NCBI GenBank assembly: GCA_947504705.1
Contig: CANNIA010000008.1
Span: 58,368 to 122,367 of the forward strand
DNA from: Paracoccaceae bacterium
Lineage (GTDB): Bacteria; Pseudomonadota; Alphaproteobacteria; Rhodobacterales; Rhodobacteraceae
Direction: 5' to 3'
Length of the DNA: 64,000 bases
Shown here: positions 56,773 to 64,000 of the stretch, in pieces
Layout of the letters: the number at the start of each line of letters is the position of its first letter
Numbering within the stretch: position 1 is the first letter of the stretch
Notes under the pieces: generated by a model
Database searches by the model: none
What the model saw: only the letters and a program-made list of their open reading frames with translations
What the model was told of the DNA's origin: nothing
Position numbers and translations under genes: made by a program

Positions 56773-58905
56773 ATGTCGCATCAGATGATATTTGGCCACC
56801 TTCTTGAAGATCTGACAGACGGCGTCACTGTTTTTCGTGAGGGCGTCGGAAAACCGATGCCGCTCACGTCTACCGATATCGAGATCGACATTACGTCCGG
56901 GCTCGCTGCTGTGGTGACGACGCGCAAGTTTTCCAACACAGAGAACGTTCCGATTGAGGCGATCCTTACGATGCCGGTCGGGTTCAACGCGGTCGTGACG
57001 GGCCTCAGTGCGAGTATCAATGGACGGAAGTTGAGAGCCGTTGCAAAGCCGAAGGACGCAGCTCGGGACAGCTATGAGGCCGCTATCGATGATGGGAAGA
57101 TGGCTGTCCTGCATGAAGAAGCCCTTCGTGGCATCCACGTGCTTTCGGTCGGCCATCTCGCGCCGGGCATAGAAGTTGAAGTCGAGCTGCGGATGGTCAT
57201 GCCCCTAAGCATTTCCGAAGCCGGCCCTTTCCTGCGCCTGCCGATGACGGCGGGGCAGCTCTACGGATCTACGCCGTTGCAGCCTGCCGATGACCTGATC
57301 ACCGATGCCCAGGTCCGACAGGTCGCGACACTTTCGGTTCGGGCTGACGCCGGATTCCCGAAGCTGGTTGGTCTTGGGTCCGTTGAACCACGCTCATCAC
57401 ATAGCGTCACCTTGGACCGCGCCATAGAAATTGTCGTGGAGGGTGGCCGGTTTGGAACGCTGTTGGGCGCTTCGGCTGATGGCCATCAGGTTCGGGTCGA
57501 TCTCCGTCCGCAGAAGGTGGGCGAGGCTCATCTCAAGATTGCCGTCCTGGTGGATCGCTCGGGTTCGACCTCAAGTACCCTCGCTGATAGTGCGGACACG
57601 GTGCTGTCCGCTATGCGACAGGGTTTGATTGCTGCTCTGTCAGATGCAAATGAGGGCGACCACATCGCGATTTGGCAGTTCAGCGATGAGTGCCAACGAC
57701 TTGGCACGGGTCGCGGAACGGAAATTCTACAGATATTGAAGAAGTTGAACGAACCCGGTGGAGGCACACGGCTTGGGGCGGCCATCAAAAAGGTTGCAGC
57801 GAGTGGTATTCAGGACATTCTCGTTCTCACCGATGGGCAGACTTGGGAAGCGCTGCCGCCGCTTGCCTCCGAACTGAGCATCAGAGTCAGTGCCGTGCTG
57901 GTGGGCAAGGCCAGTCTCGACGCGAACATAGGCCACCTTTGTGCGATGACGGGCGGCGACCTGTTCTATGCCCCCGACGCTGATGTCGGCTCCTGCGTGC
58001 GCCTTGCCCTGAACAACAAGCGATCTTCTACTGTCCAGCGCGAGATTGAACTTGCGAAGGGACGGCCGCTGCGAGTTCGCCGCGGCATGGGTGGTGTTGA
58101 GATCACGGCCAACTGGATCGAAGCGAAGGAAATCGGCAAAGGTTCAGACATTGGCCGTTTCGCTGCTGCGCTCTGCCTTGGGCAGATGGATGAGGAAGCG
58201 GCTACCGTTTTGGCGACTGCGGAAGGCCTTTGTTCACAGGCAACGAGCCTGATCCTTGTCGACGAAGCAGGTGACGTTAGCCAAGGTCTTTCGGAAACGA
58301 GAAAGGTGCCCCTGATGACCGAGCGCGCATCGATCATGCCGATGGCCCGCATGAGCCGCGACAACGAACCAAGGGCACTGTTGATGCGCGAGACCGGGAC
58401 AAGTCAAGCACTGCGGGCGAGCGCAGCGCGGCCAAGGTCGGTGGCAGAGGTGCAGGCGATTGTGCGGCTCCAAATGGCCGTGCGGGCAAGGCCCAAGTCG
58501 CAGGCACCCAGAACGTTGCGGTCATTCCTCGACATTGACGCTAATGACACTGAATGTTCGCCGCAGCGTAATGACTTCGACCTTGAAGGGCTCGCGATGC
58601 TGGCCCAGGGGATCGATTGGGACATCCAAAGTAACAGGTTCCTATCGTGTGACTTCAATGGCCTTTTGGTAGAAGAAGACGCTGTCCTTGACGTTTTGGT
58701 CGAAAACCCAGCGCTTCTCAATGTCGTTGCGAAAGCCCCACTCAATCCCAAGCTCGTCCTACTCGCTTGGCTTGCGAGACGGTTCGTGACCCATTCCCGA
58801 GCCGCCCAGCGATTCGCGAACAAGGTGCTTGGACAGATCACGGGCTGGGACATTTCGTCTGAAATCGAGATTCAAATCAATGCGTTGAATAGGAAAGGCA
58901 ACTGA
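56773..58905 (+). CDS. Cytosolic VIT-vWA protein
   Basis: The 710-residue protein has an N-terminal VIT domain (about residues 20-150), shown by the pattern ARDSYEAAIDDGKMAVLHEE and VGHLAPGIEVEVEL. A von Willebrand A domain follows (about 255-420) with a full metal site: DRSGS, a Thr in GGGTRLGAA and the Asp in LTDGQTWE. A 290-residue C-terminal part is of unknown fold. There is no signal peptide or membrane helix, so unlike most VIT proteins it should be cytosolic. It is coupled to the MerR-like gene. Composition is lower in G+C than the core genes, in an island beside a tRNA. A protein-protein scaffold role is suggested; defence is speculation. Confidence 0.85.
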   Translation: MSHQMIFGHLLEDLTDGVTVFREGVGKPMPLTSTDIEIDITSGLAAVVTTRKFSNTENVPIEAILTMPVGFNAVVTGLSASINGRKLRAVAKPKDAARDSYEAAIDDGKMAVLHEEALRGIHVLSVGHLAPGIEVEVELRMVMPLSISEAGPFLRLPMTAGQLYGSTPLQPADDLITDAQVRQVATLSVRADAGFPKLVGLGSVEPRSSHSVTLDRAIEIVVEGGRFGTLLGASADGHQVRVDLRPQKVGEAHLKIAVLVDRSGSTSSTLADSADTVLSAMRQGLIAALSDANEGDHIAIWQFSDECQRLGTGRGTEILQILKKLNEPGGGTRLGAAIKKVAASGIQDILVLTDGQTWEALPPLASELSIRVSAVLVGKASLDANIGHLCAMTGGDLFYAPDADVGSCVRLALNNKRSSTVQREIELAKGRPLRVRRGMGGVEITANWIEAKEIGKGSDIGRFAAALCLGQMDEEAATVLATAEGLCSQATSLILVDEAGDVSQGLSETRKVPLMTERASIMPMARMSRDNEPRALLMRETGTSQALRASAARPRSVAEVQAIVRLQMAVRARPKSQAPRTLRSFLDIDANDTECSPQRNDFDLEGLAMLAQGIDWDIQSNRFLSCDFNGLLVEEDAVLDVLVENPALLNVVAKAPLNPKLVLLAWLARRFVTHSRAAQRFANKVLGQITGWDISSEIEIQINALNRKGN

Positions 58906-59005
58906 CGATGCCAAAGTCCTCTTCTCGATCGCTTCCGCCATCATGCCGAGCATCGCCTACGCTCGAATTTTCCCTGCGCAGAGGGGTAAATAGGAACATC
59001 ATCGA

Positions 59006-60262
59006 ATGACGGGTCATAATCACTATCCGAATTGTACTTGTGGCTGGTGCTCAGGCGGCTACATGCTTGGCGATCCAAATGCACTTCGTAACGAAATGGA
59101 CAAGCGAAGCGCCTCGGATTTCCTGCGGAAAAACGGCGCTGGAAGATTAGGCAGTAGCTGTTTCGTGACGCCAAACGCCACATGTCCTGTCTGCAAGGCC
59201 AGTGTGTACTTCTACTCGAATGCCAGCGGGAGTAGGGTGTTCTTTGATGAGCTGGGCCCCCCTTGGCCGAAACATCCATGCACAGATCGGCCTCAGGTCG
59301 CTGATCGTGTCGCAAGGCACGCCCCGCGGCCTGAGCGGCGAAAGATCGGTCTGATCAAGGAGATCATTGGTAAGGGCTGGCTTGTCGACCGAAGCAAGGT
59401 CCCAGACATCGGCCGTGTTGATCAACCTAGCTTGGCTTCTTGGCGGCTTTTGGTCATTACCAGCATGAGAGAGCGAGCAGGAACCGTTGAGATCCAAGCT
59501 GACTTTCTGGAAACCATCCATCAGCATCACATTACTCTGACGACAGCCGCAAACTCCGCCTTGTATGTGGGCCAGTTTGCAAGTCTTAAGCATGATTTTC
59601 TTTCGTTCTTCGACGAAGTTCAGGGTCAACGGCGTGATGTCGTCGTCAGCTACAAAGGAGTAAAATTTTCCGACCGTACAATCCGGGGTGTGAGCCCTTC
59701 ACCAAGACCGCAGCAAACCTTGGACCCATTTGGACTTCCCATGGGATTGAAGACGGAGGGTGTGCCGAGCCGTGCTCAGCGAGCCCACTACATGGCGAAA
59801 GCCTGGGTTTTCACCAACGCAAAGGCATTGATCCTTTTGGCTGCAAAGAACGGTGCAACCAGCATGGCTGACTTCTTGGTCGCTATGAACAAAAATAATC
59901 TGCGGACGTTGAGAGGGTCCAGCTGGACTCTCGAACTCGTTTCCTGCGTAATCTACGACATCCGAAATGAGAGGCCGCCCCGTCGACCCGAGGACAAGCC
60001 GAGGGCTACCGGGTCCAAGATAAAGCCAAGTGGCGCTGTCGGGCGGATGGATCCACCTGTTGCTGCGCCTACCGTGCAAAGGCTGCCACAAATCGACAAA
60101 GACAAAGCGACGCGCGAACTGCGCGAGGTTGAGGGTCGAATTCTCGAGCTTGAAAAAGCCTGGGACGCTGCATTGACGTCGACGCAGCGACAAAAGGTGC
60201 GCGATCAATTGGACTCTGAGAAAAGGAAAAGGACCAAGCTGTTTGGTATGTTGTCTTCCTGA
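59006..60262 (+). CDS. Cysteine-rich protein of unknown function
   Basis: The 418-residue protein has an N-terminal cysteine-rich part: YPNCTCGWCSGG at about residues 7-18, then NATCPVCKASVYFY and GPPWPKHPC at about 57-95. The cysteines and histidines suggest two zinc-binding sites. The middle (about 130-330) is of unknown fold, followed by a Pro/Lys-rich linker and a C-terminal coiled coil (about 370-415, VEGRILELEKAWDAAL). I have seen the FFDELGPPWPKHPC type of segment only in uncharacterised proteins. Start ATG 59006, 100 bases after the VIT-vWA gene, with no other gene between. Confidence 0.72.
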   Translation: MTGHNHYPNCTCGWCSGGYMLGDPNALRNEMDKRSASDFLRKNGAGRLGSSCFVTPNATCPVCKASVYFYSNASGSRVFFDELGPPWPKHPCTDRPQVADRVARHAPRPERRKIGLIKEIIGKGWLVDRSKVPDIGRVDQPSLASWRLLVITSMRERAGTVEIQADFLETIHQHHITLTTAANSALYVGQFASLKHDFLSFFDEVQGQRRDVVVSYKGVKFSDRTIRGVSPSPRPQQTLDPFGLPMGLKTEGVPSRAQRAHYMAKAWVFTNAKALILLAAKNGATSMADFLVAMNKNNLRTLRGSSWTLELVSCVIYDIRNERPPRRPEDKPRATGSKIKPSGAVGRMDPPVAAPTVQRLPQIDKDKATRELREVEGRILELEKAWDAALTSTQRQKVRDQLDSEKRKRTKLFGMLSS

Positions 60263-60382
60263 CCGGAATTCCCCTCCCCGCCCCAATTCCACCTTCCGCC
60301 TGTATTCGGGTCCCTACCCTGTGCTCCGACTTGATTGTCGCGCGGGTCTACGCCTGTGTCGTCGGGCAAGGAGGCGGGATGG

Positions 60383-60526
60383 ATGGTCAAGCGACTGAAA
60401 CTGAATGAGAAAGTGCTGCGCGACGCGGAGCCAAAGCCCCGCGTCAGCTATCAGATCTTCGACACGGACGTGATCGGCTTTGCCGCCCGGGTGCAGGCCT
60501 CGGGCGCGCACAGCCAAGCGGCATAG
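60383..60526 (+). pseudogene. 5' fragment of a tyrosine-integrase gene
   Basis: A good ribosome site (AAGGAGG) precedes ATG 60383, which opens MVKRLKLNEKVLRDAEPKP and IFDTDVIGFAARVQ, the DUF4102-type arm-binding N-terminus of tyrosine integrases. After about 40 codons the match stops and a stop follows at 60526. The frame fuses into the antisense end of an esterase remnant, so most of the integrase is gone. This is direct evidence for a former integrative element here. Confidence 0.75.
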
Positions 60527-60769
60527 AAGCCGCCAAGGCTTGTTCCGACGACAATCGCCTGTGGATGACGCTTCAGCTCTGCTGCAAACGTCTCGAAGAC
60601 CACCTGCGGATGCAGGTCAGGTGTAGTCGACTGTGATGCCGTCAACCGGGCGCATCTTGGCAAGGTTACGGATCTTGTTCTTGCTGGGGTCGAAGTGCGA
60701 ACCCCAACCGTGGCAATAGAAAATGCTGACCCCTTCATTTTCACCTAAAACCCTTGACTGACCGTACAT
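60505..60769 (-). pseudogene. Truncated, frameshifted esterase gene (YqiA-like)
   Basis: On the minus strand, ATG 60769 begins a protein with VSIFYCHGWGSHFDPSKNKI, the start of YqiA-like alpha/beta hydrolases. A frameshift after VDYT (near 60617) moves the reading to TPDLHPQVVFETFAAELKR and the nucleophile region VVGTSLGGFYAAWL. The remaining C-terminal two thirds is absent because the sequence then runs into the integrase fragment near 60505. So the gene lost its 3' end at that junction and also carries a frameshift. Confidence 0.75.
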
Positions 60770-61060
60770 TCCTGCGCTCCTGTTTGCTGGACCTATCCTC
60801 TCAGAGACATGCGTCAAATTCGGACAGATCACCGATCGCCAGCCGGCGCTATGGCTTGCGTGGAAAGCCATTCTCGGGATAGCGGCAGTGAACCCCTCTT
60901 GCCTGAGAATGACATGATGCAACCAGAATATCTCGAACTGCCAGAGGCCACGGATCCCACCTGTAGTTTTAGAGTCTCTGTGACGCTGCAAGGCGGCGCC
61001 ATGATATGCAAGCGTGACATTTGCCTGCCAAGCTTTCTCAAGCTGATGAGCGGTCAGCAG

Positions 61061-61381
61061 TATGAGCGGCCATTCTTCCCAATCGACACAGTGTTCTATG
61101 TCCGCCCGTTCGTGCCTTTGACCTTTTGCTTTTACGCGTTGGAACAGATTGGTCTTGGTCACATGAACACTGATGCGGCAGTTCCGGGGCTAAACCGAAA
61201 CAACGTATACCGGCTTGAGGTCGCTTGGCCGGGTGCAGCGATTGTGGACGCTTTCGATGCCGTCGTCTCTGCGATGCGCGCGAAGATCAAGCAGAACGAC
61301 GACGAATCCCGCACCCTCGCCCAGACCCGCGACCTCCTGCTGCCGCGTCTGATGTCGGGGGAGTTGCGGGTGGCTGACTGA
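61061..61381 (+). pseudogene. HsdS C-terminal remnant (type I restriction specificity subunit)
   Basis: This 3' fragment encodes the end of a target-recognition domain, with RPFFPIDTVFYVRPF and NTDAAVPGLNRNNVYRLEV, and then the closing helix with AMRAKIKQNDDESRTLAQTRDLLLPRLMSGEL, split here as a description only by its ends. This is the normal C-terminus of HsdS. The upstream part of the frame (60809-61060) does not resemble HsdS, and no hsdM or hsdR is present, so it cannot work alone. It ends 31 bases before the GIY-YIG gene. Confidence 0.7.
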
Positions 61382-61897
61382 ATTAAAAACAGAAGAGATT
61401 CCGGAGGAGACTATGGCAGAGAACGACGTCCAGATCGAAGTTGGTGGAGAAGATGCACCGGGCGAACAGCACGACCAGAATGCAGCCGTTGCTGCAGCCG
61501 CACCCGCAAACGTAACGCAGGGAATGATCACCCACTACGGCTTGTTCTGGTCGGAACGCGATGTGTTTTGGGGACGGCCGAAGGTTAAGGGGCAACTCCT
61601 TGGGCGGGCCAAATCACCACTCGGCCGACGAGGAGCCCCGACGAAAGCCGAGCGCGACAACGCCGAAGATTACCGGGAGTATATTGGCCTCTACTGCCTA
61701 TATGGGGAAGGGGAACTTCTCTACGTGGGCGAGGCTGGGCTTGGAACGGCAAGCACCATCTACTCTCGGCTAAAGCAACATCGAACTGGACCGATGGCAG
61801 GACGTTGGGACTCGTTCTCGTGGTTCGGCCGAGCAAAATTTGAAGGTCAAGCGTCGGTTCAAGACGCCTTGCATCAATTGGAAGCGATCTCCATCTC

Positions 61898-61901
61898 GAT
61901 A
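61898..61901. repeat. Left target-site duplication (GATA)
   Basis: GATA directly precedes the left end of the IS element and is repeated at 63183-63186 directly after the right end. Confidence 0.75.
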
Positions 61902-63182
61902 GGGCACCTCGAAAAATTGCTCTGACCCTGCGTTGGCGGTATGATGCCATGGACGGTCGTTTGCTTGGGGTTTGACGATGGCACAGATGGGTTTCTTTGA
62001 TCTTTCAGATCGCTATGCGAGCCTTGATGCCAAGAAGGACCCGTTGGTCGCGATCGACGCGGTGGTGCCGTGGGAGGAGTTTCGCGCGACCCTTGAGCGG
62101 GTCTGGCGCAAGCCGGAAGCGGAGCGCAAGTCGCGCGCGGGGCGCAAGCCGATGGATGCCGTGCTGATGTTCAAGGCGCTGGTTTTGAGCGCACTATACA
62201 ACCTGTCGGACGACCAGATCGAGTATCAGGTGCGCGATCGGCTGTCGTTCATGCGGTTTCTCGGCCTTGGGCTGCAGGATCGTGTGCCCGACGCCAAGAC
62301 GGTCTGGCTCTATCGCGAAGCGCTGGCAAAGGCGGGCATGATGGAGGCGCTGTTCACGCAGTTCGACGGCCATCTGGCGCGGCAGGGCTACATCGCACGG
62401 GGCGGGCAGATCTTGGATGCGTCCATCGTTCCGGTGCCGCGCAACCACAACACCCGCGATGAAAACAAGGCGATCAAGGCGGGTGAGACGCCCGAAGGCT
62501 GGGCCGACAAGCCTGCAATGCGGAGCCAGAAGGATACAGACGCGCGGTGGACCAAGAAGCATGGGAAGTCCCATTACGGCTACAAGAACCACGTGAACGT
62601 GGACCGCACGCACAAGCTGGTGCGGCGCTATCACGTCAGCGATGCGGCCCTGCACGACAGCCAAGCAGTGGATCACCTGCTGATGCGCGGCAACACCGGC
62701 TCTGGCGTGTGGGCGGATGCGGCCTATCGGTCCGAGGAGATGGAAGCGAAACTGAAGGCCGCGAAGCTGACCAGCCACATCCACCGCAAGGGCAAGCGCG
62801 GCAAGCCGCTGACCGAACAGGCCAAGGGGAGCAACCGGACAAAATCGACGGTGCGGGTCCGGGTCGAGCACATCTTCGGCGCACAGGCCAACGACATGGG
62901 CGGCACCCTGGTGCGCACGATCGGCGTGGTCCGCGCTAGGGCCAAGATCGGGATGAAGAACCTCGCCTACAACATGCGCCGTCTTGTGCAACTGCGCCGC
63001 CTCAACCCGTGCCCGGCCTGACACCGAGGCGCAGATAGGGCCGCGAGGCTATAAAACCGCACTTCAGCAGCCCAAAACCGCGACCCAAAGGTGCGCCAAG
63101 AGGGCAGCGGCTGGCGTAACGCGCACCTCAAGCCGCTGCCAGCGCTACCTGCCAGCAAAAATGGTCAAAAATCGAGGTGCCC
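61902..63182 (+). mobile_element. IS5-family insertion sequence, 1,281 bp, intact
   Basis: The ends GGGCACCTCGA (left) and its complement TCGAGGTGCCC (right) form an 11-base perfect terminal inverted repeat. The element is flanked by a GATA duplication, encodes a full transposase, and interrupts the GIY-YIG gene. All features of a complete, recent insertion are present. About 160 non-coding bases follow the transposase at the right end. Confidence 0.92.
61978..63021 (+). CDS. IS5-family transposase
   Basis: The 347-residue DDE transposase has an N-terminal DUF772-like part (FKALVLSALYNLSDDQIEYQVRDRLSFMRFLGL as a region) and the catalytic residues in ILDASIVPVPRN, VWADAAYRSEEME and RVRVEHIFGAQ. 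A C-terminal helix with NLAYNMRRL is usual for the family. The frame begins at TTG 61972, but ATG 61978 (MAQMGFF) is the probable start. It has no frameshift, so the element is likely able to move. Confidence 0.93.
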   Translation: MAQMGFFDLSDRYASLDAKKDPLVAIDAVVPWEEFRATLERVWRKPEAERKSRAGRKPMDAVLMFKALVLSALYNLSDDQIEYQVRDRLSFMRFLGLGLQDRVPDAKTVWLYREALAKAGMMEALFTQFDGHLARQGYIARGGQILDASIVPVPRNHNTRDENKAIKAGETPEGWADKPAMRSQKDTDARWTKKHGKSHYGYKNHVNVDRTHKLVRRYHVSDAALHDSQAVDHLLMRGNTGSGVWADAAYRSEEMEAKLKAAKLTSHIHRKGKRGKPLTEQAKGSNRTKSTVRVRVEHIFGAQANDMGGTLVRTIGVVRARAKIGMKNLAYNMRRLVQLRRLNPCPA

Positions 63183-63186
63183 GATA
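63183..63186. repeat. Right target-site duplication (GATA)
   Basis: GATA directly follows the right end of the IS, matching 61898-61901; beyond it the GIY-YIG reading frame resumes. Confidence 0.75.
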
Positions 63187-63335
63187 ATTAATCCTGGCTT
63201 CAATCGGCAGAATGGCACTTTCAAGCCGCATTTGCAGAAGCTCTGCTCCGGCAGGGCTATTTTGTCACCCTAGATTCTCCGCAGGGCATAAAATTGACAT
63301 CGCTGCCCGTATTTCCCAACCTGACCTCTCTTCAG

Positions 63336-63683
63336 TTAAGCCAGCTTGCGATAGGCGTTAAGCCCCCCGGCAATGAACTTGGCATTCTTATAGCCCATGT
63401 CCTGCAGCGTGGCGGCAGATAGGGCGCCGCGATTGAAAGCGTTGCAGTAGCACAAGATCGTCTGATCAAGATCCGGCAAGGCCGCTTCGACGTTCATTTC
63501 CAGTTTGCCGCGACTAACGTGCACAGAGCCGGGAATATGGCCGGCATCGTGTTCTTCCTTGTCGCGGATATCGAGCGCGACAGCCCCAGACGCCAAAAGC
63601 GCGTCTACGTCGGCGGGGGCTACAGATTGCACTTTGGCCTGTGCCTGATCGGCAAGGAATTGGAATTTTTCGGTATGTGCCAT
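63336..63683 (-). CDS. Single-domain rhodanese-like sulfurtransferase
   Basis: The 115-residue protein is one rhodanese domain, cytoplasmic. It has VALDIRDKEEHDAGHIPGSVHV, the conserved CH2A-type region, and the active-site Cys in CYCNAFNRGA, followed by GYKNAKFIAGGLNAY. The active-site loop is of the longer CNAFNRG form instead of the more frequent C-R-S-G-x-R. It should carry persulfide sulfur; the acceptor is unknown. ATG 63683 (MAHTEKF) fits best; ATG 63698 (MKEKTM) lies five codons upstream. It is outside the accessory cluster's plus-strand genes. Confidence 0.88.
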   Translation of the reverse strand: MAHTEKFQFLADQAQAKVQSVAPADVDALLASGAVALDIRDKEEHDAGHIPGSVHVSRGKLEMNVEAALPDLDQTILCYCNAFNRGALSAATLQDMGYKNAKFIAGGLNAYRKLA

Positions 63684-63739
63684 CGTCTTTTCTTTCACAG
63701 TGTTGGGGGATGCGTGACAGCTTCAGAGCTGCGTTAAAC

Positions 63740-64000
63740 TTAGTGGGGTTTTTGCGCGACAAGATCGATCAGCGCTGATCGTCCGACATGGCGACTTCCT
63801 TCAGAAAGGTCGGCCTCGTATTCACCGGTATTCGCCATCATGCTTCCTCTGATCCGACATTCCCCAAGTGACCTGCCGTCTGGCGTGAAAATCGCCTGAT
63901 TTTTCCAGTTGAGCAAGCATTTTTCGCGCCGAGCGGCTTGTGCGGTCGTGCAAACGGCTGGAACTGGGCGGATTGGGCCACGGATCCGCAGTGTCCTTGC
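63740..64000 (-). CDS. Open frame running off the window edge, unrecognised
   Basis: A minus-strand frame is open from the edge to a TAA at 63742-63740, giving 86 residues that end IDLVAQKPH. An internal ATG pair near 63842 could begin a 33-34 residue peptide instead. No family is recognised, and the frame could be a chance open reading. It lies 42 bases upstream of the rhodanese frame in the same direction. Confidence 0.25.
   Translation of the reverse strand, partial: ARTLRIRGPIRPVPAVCTTAQAARREKCLLNWKNQAIFTPDGRSLGECRIRGSMMANTGEYEADLSEGSRHVGRSALIDLVAQKPH

Larger units (their letters stand above)
61413..63273 (+). pseudogene. GIY-YIG endonuclease-like gene interrupted by an IS element
   Basis: The 5' part (61413-61901, 163 codons) encodes an acidic/Ala-rich leader and a GIY-YIG core: YIGLYCLYGEGELLYVGEAG, with the Arg in YSRLKQH and Glu in LEAISISI. 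The 3' part (63187-63273) encodes INPGFNRQNGTFKPHLQ to a natural stop. Skipping the IS and one target copy joins these in frame, giving 191 residues; the conserved Asn of the family lies after the insertion. The insertion separates the catalytic Glu from that Asn, so the current product is probably inactive. GGAGGAG precedes the ATG. Confidence 0.85.

Noticed and set aside
60305..60330. Possible second copy of the tRNA-Gly 3' end (attachment repeat)
   Set aside because: The sequence shares only short pieces with the tRNA 3' end and lacks a continuous match.
60809..61060. Upstream part of the frame as HsdS
   Set aside because: Only the part after about 61061 resembles a target-recognition domain; the earlier residues do not and have no convincing start.

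Overview
The window is a high-GC stretch of a chromosome from a member of the Rhodobacteraceae (Alphaproteobacteria). The evidence is the set of protein types: CckA-type hybrid kinase, Mg-type HemB with Asp in place of the Zn-binding Cys, 3-hydroxybutyrate dehydrogenase with a patatin, citramalate synthase, and a membrane protein of the 'component of SufBCD complex' group. Frequent 4-base ATGA/GTGA overlaps between genes also fit. The assignment is from family knowledge, not a search, and I cannot name the genus.

Layout. Positions 1-630 hold three small minus-strand genes that look like one end of an integrated microvirus (ssDNA phage), followed at 672-699 by a dif-like XerCD site. Positions 700-55,500 are mostly ordinary core genome: rpe, a LuxR solo, rpsB-tsf, psuK-psuG, bdhA-patatin, a peptide-binding protein with an entericidin, a kinase/UspA fusion, an acyl-CoA ligase/DsbA-like/MFS operon, mfd, hemB, cckA, guaB-MBL-rsmB, glk, alkA, cimA, cysS, an ABC-F protein, a RACo-like corrinoid activator, an anti-sigma factor and a VWA protein. 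Two XRE-type regulators in this part are broken, each by a TGA where Trp is expected plus a frameshift. Non-coding items include a candidate small RNA at 9925-9999, a perfect CtrA box before cckA, several terminators and two kinds of dispersed repeat.

From tRNA-Gly(CCC) at 55,493 to about 63,300 the composition drops and the content becomes accessory. It has integrase-arm-like repeats beside the tRNA, then an intact MerR-like / VIT-vWA gene pair, then an unknown cysteine-rich protein. After these comes a graveyard: an integrase 5' fragment fused to the remains of an esterase gene, an HsdS C-terminal remnant, and a GIY-YIG nuclease gene cut by a 1,281-bp IS5-family element. Removing the IS and one copy of its GATA target duplication restores a 191-codon frame. 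The window ends with a single-domain rhodanese and an edge-truncated open frame.

The most promising undescribed pieces are the MerR/VIT-vWA operon with its cysteine-rich neighbour (56.4-60.3 kb), the microvirus-dif junction (1-700) and the small RNA candidate (9.9-10.0 kb).
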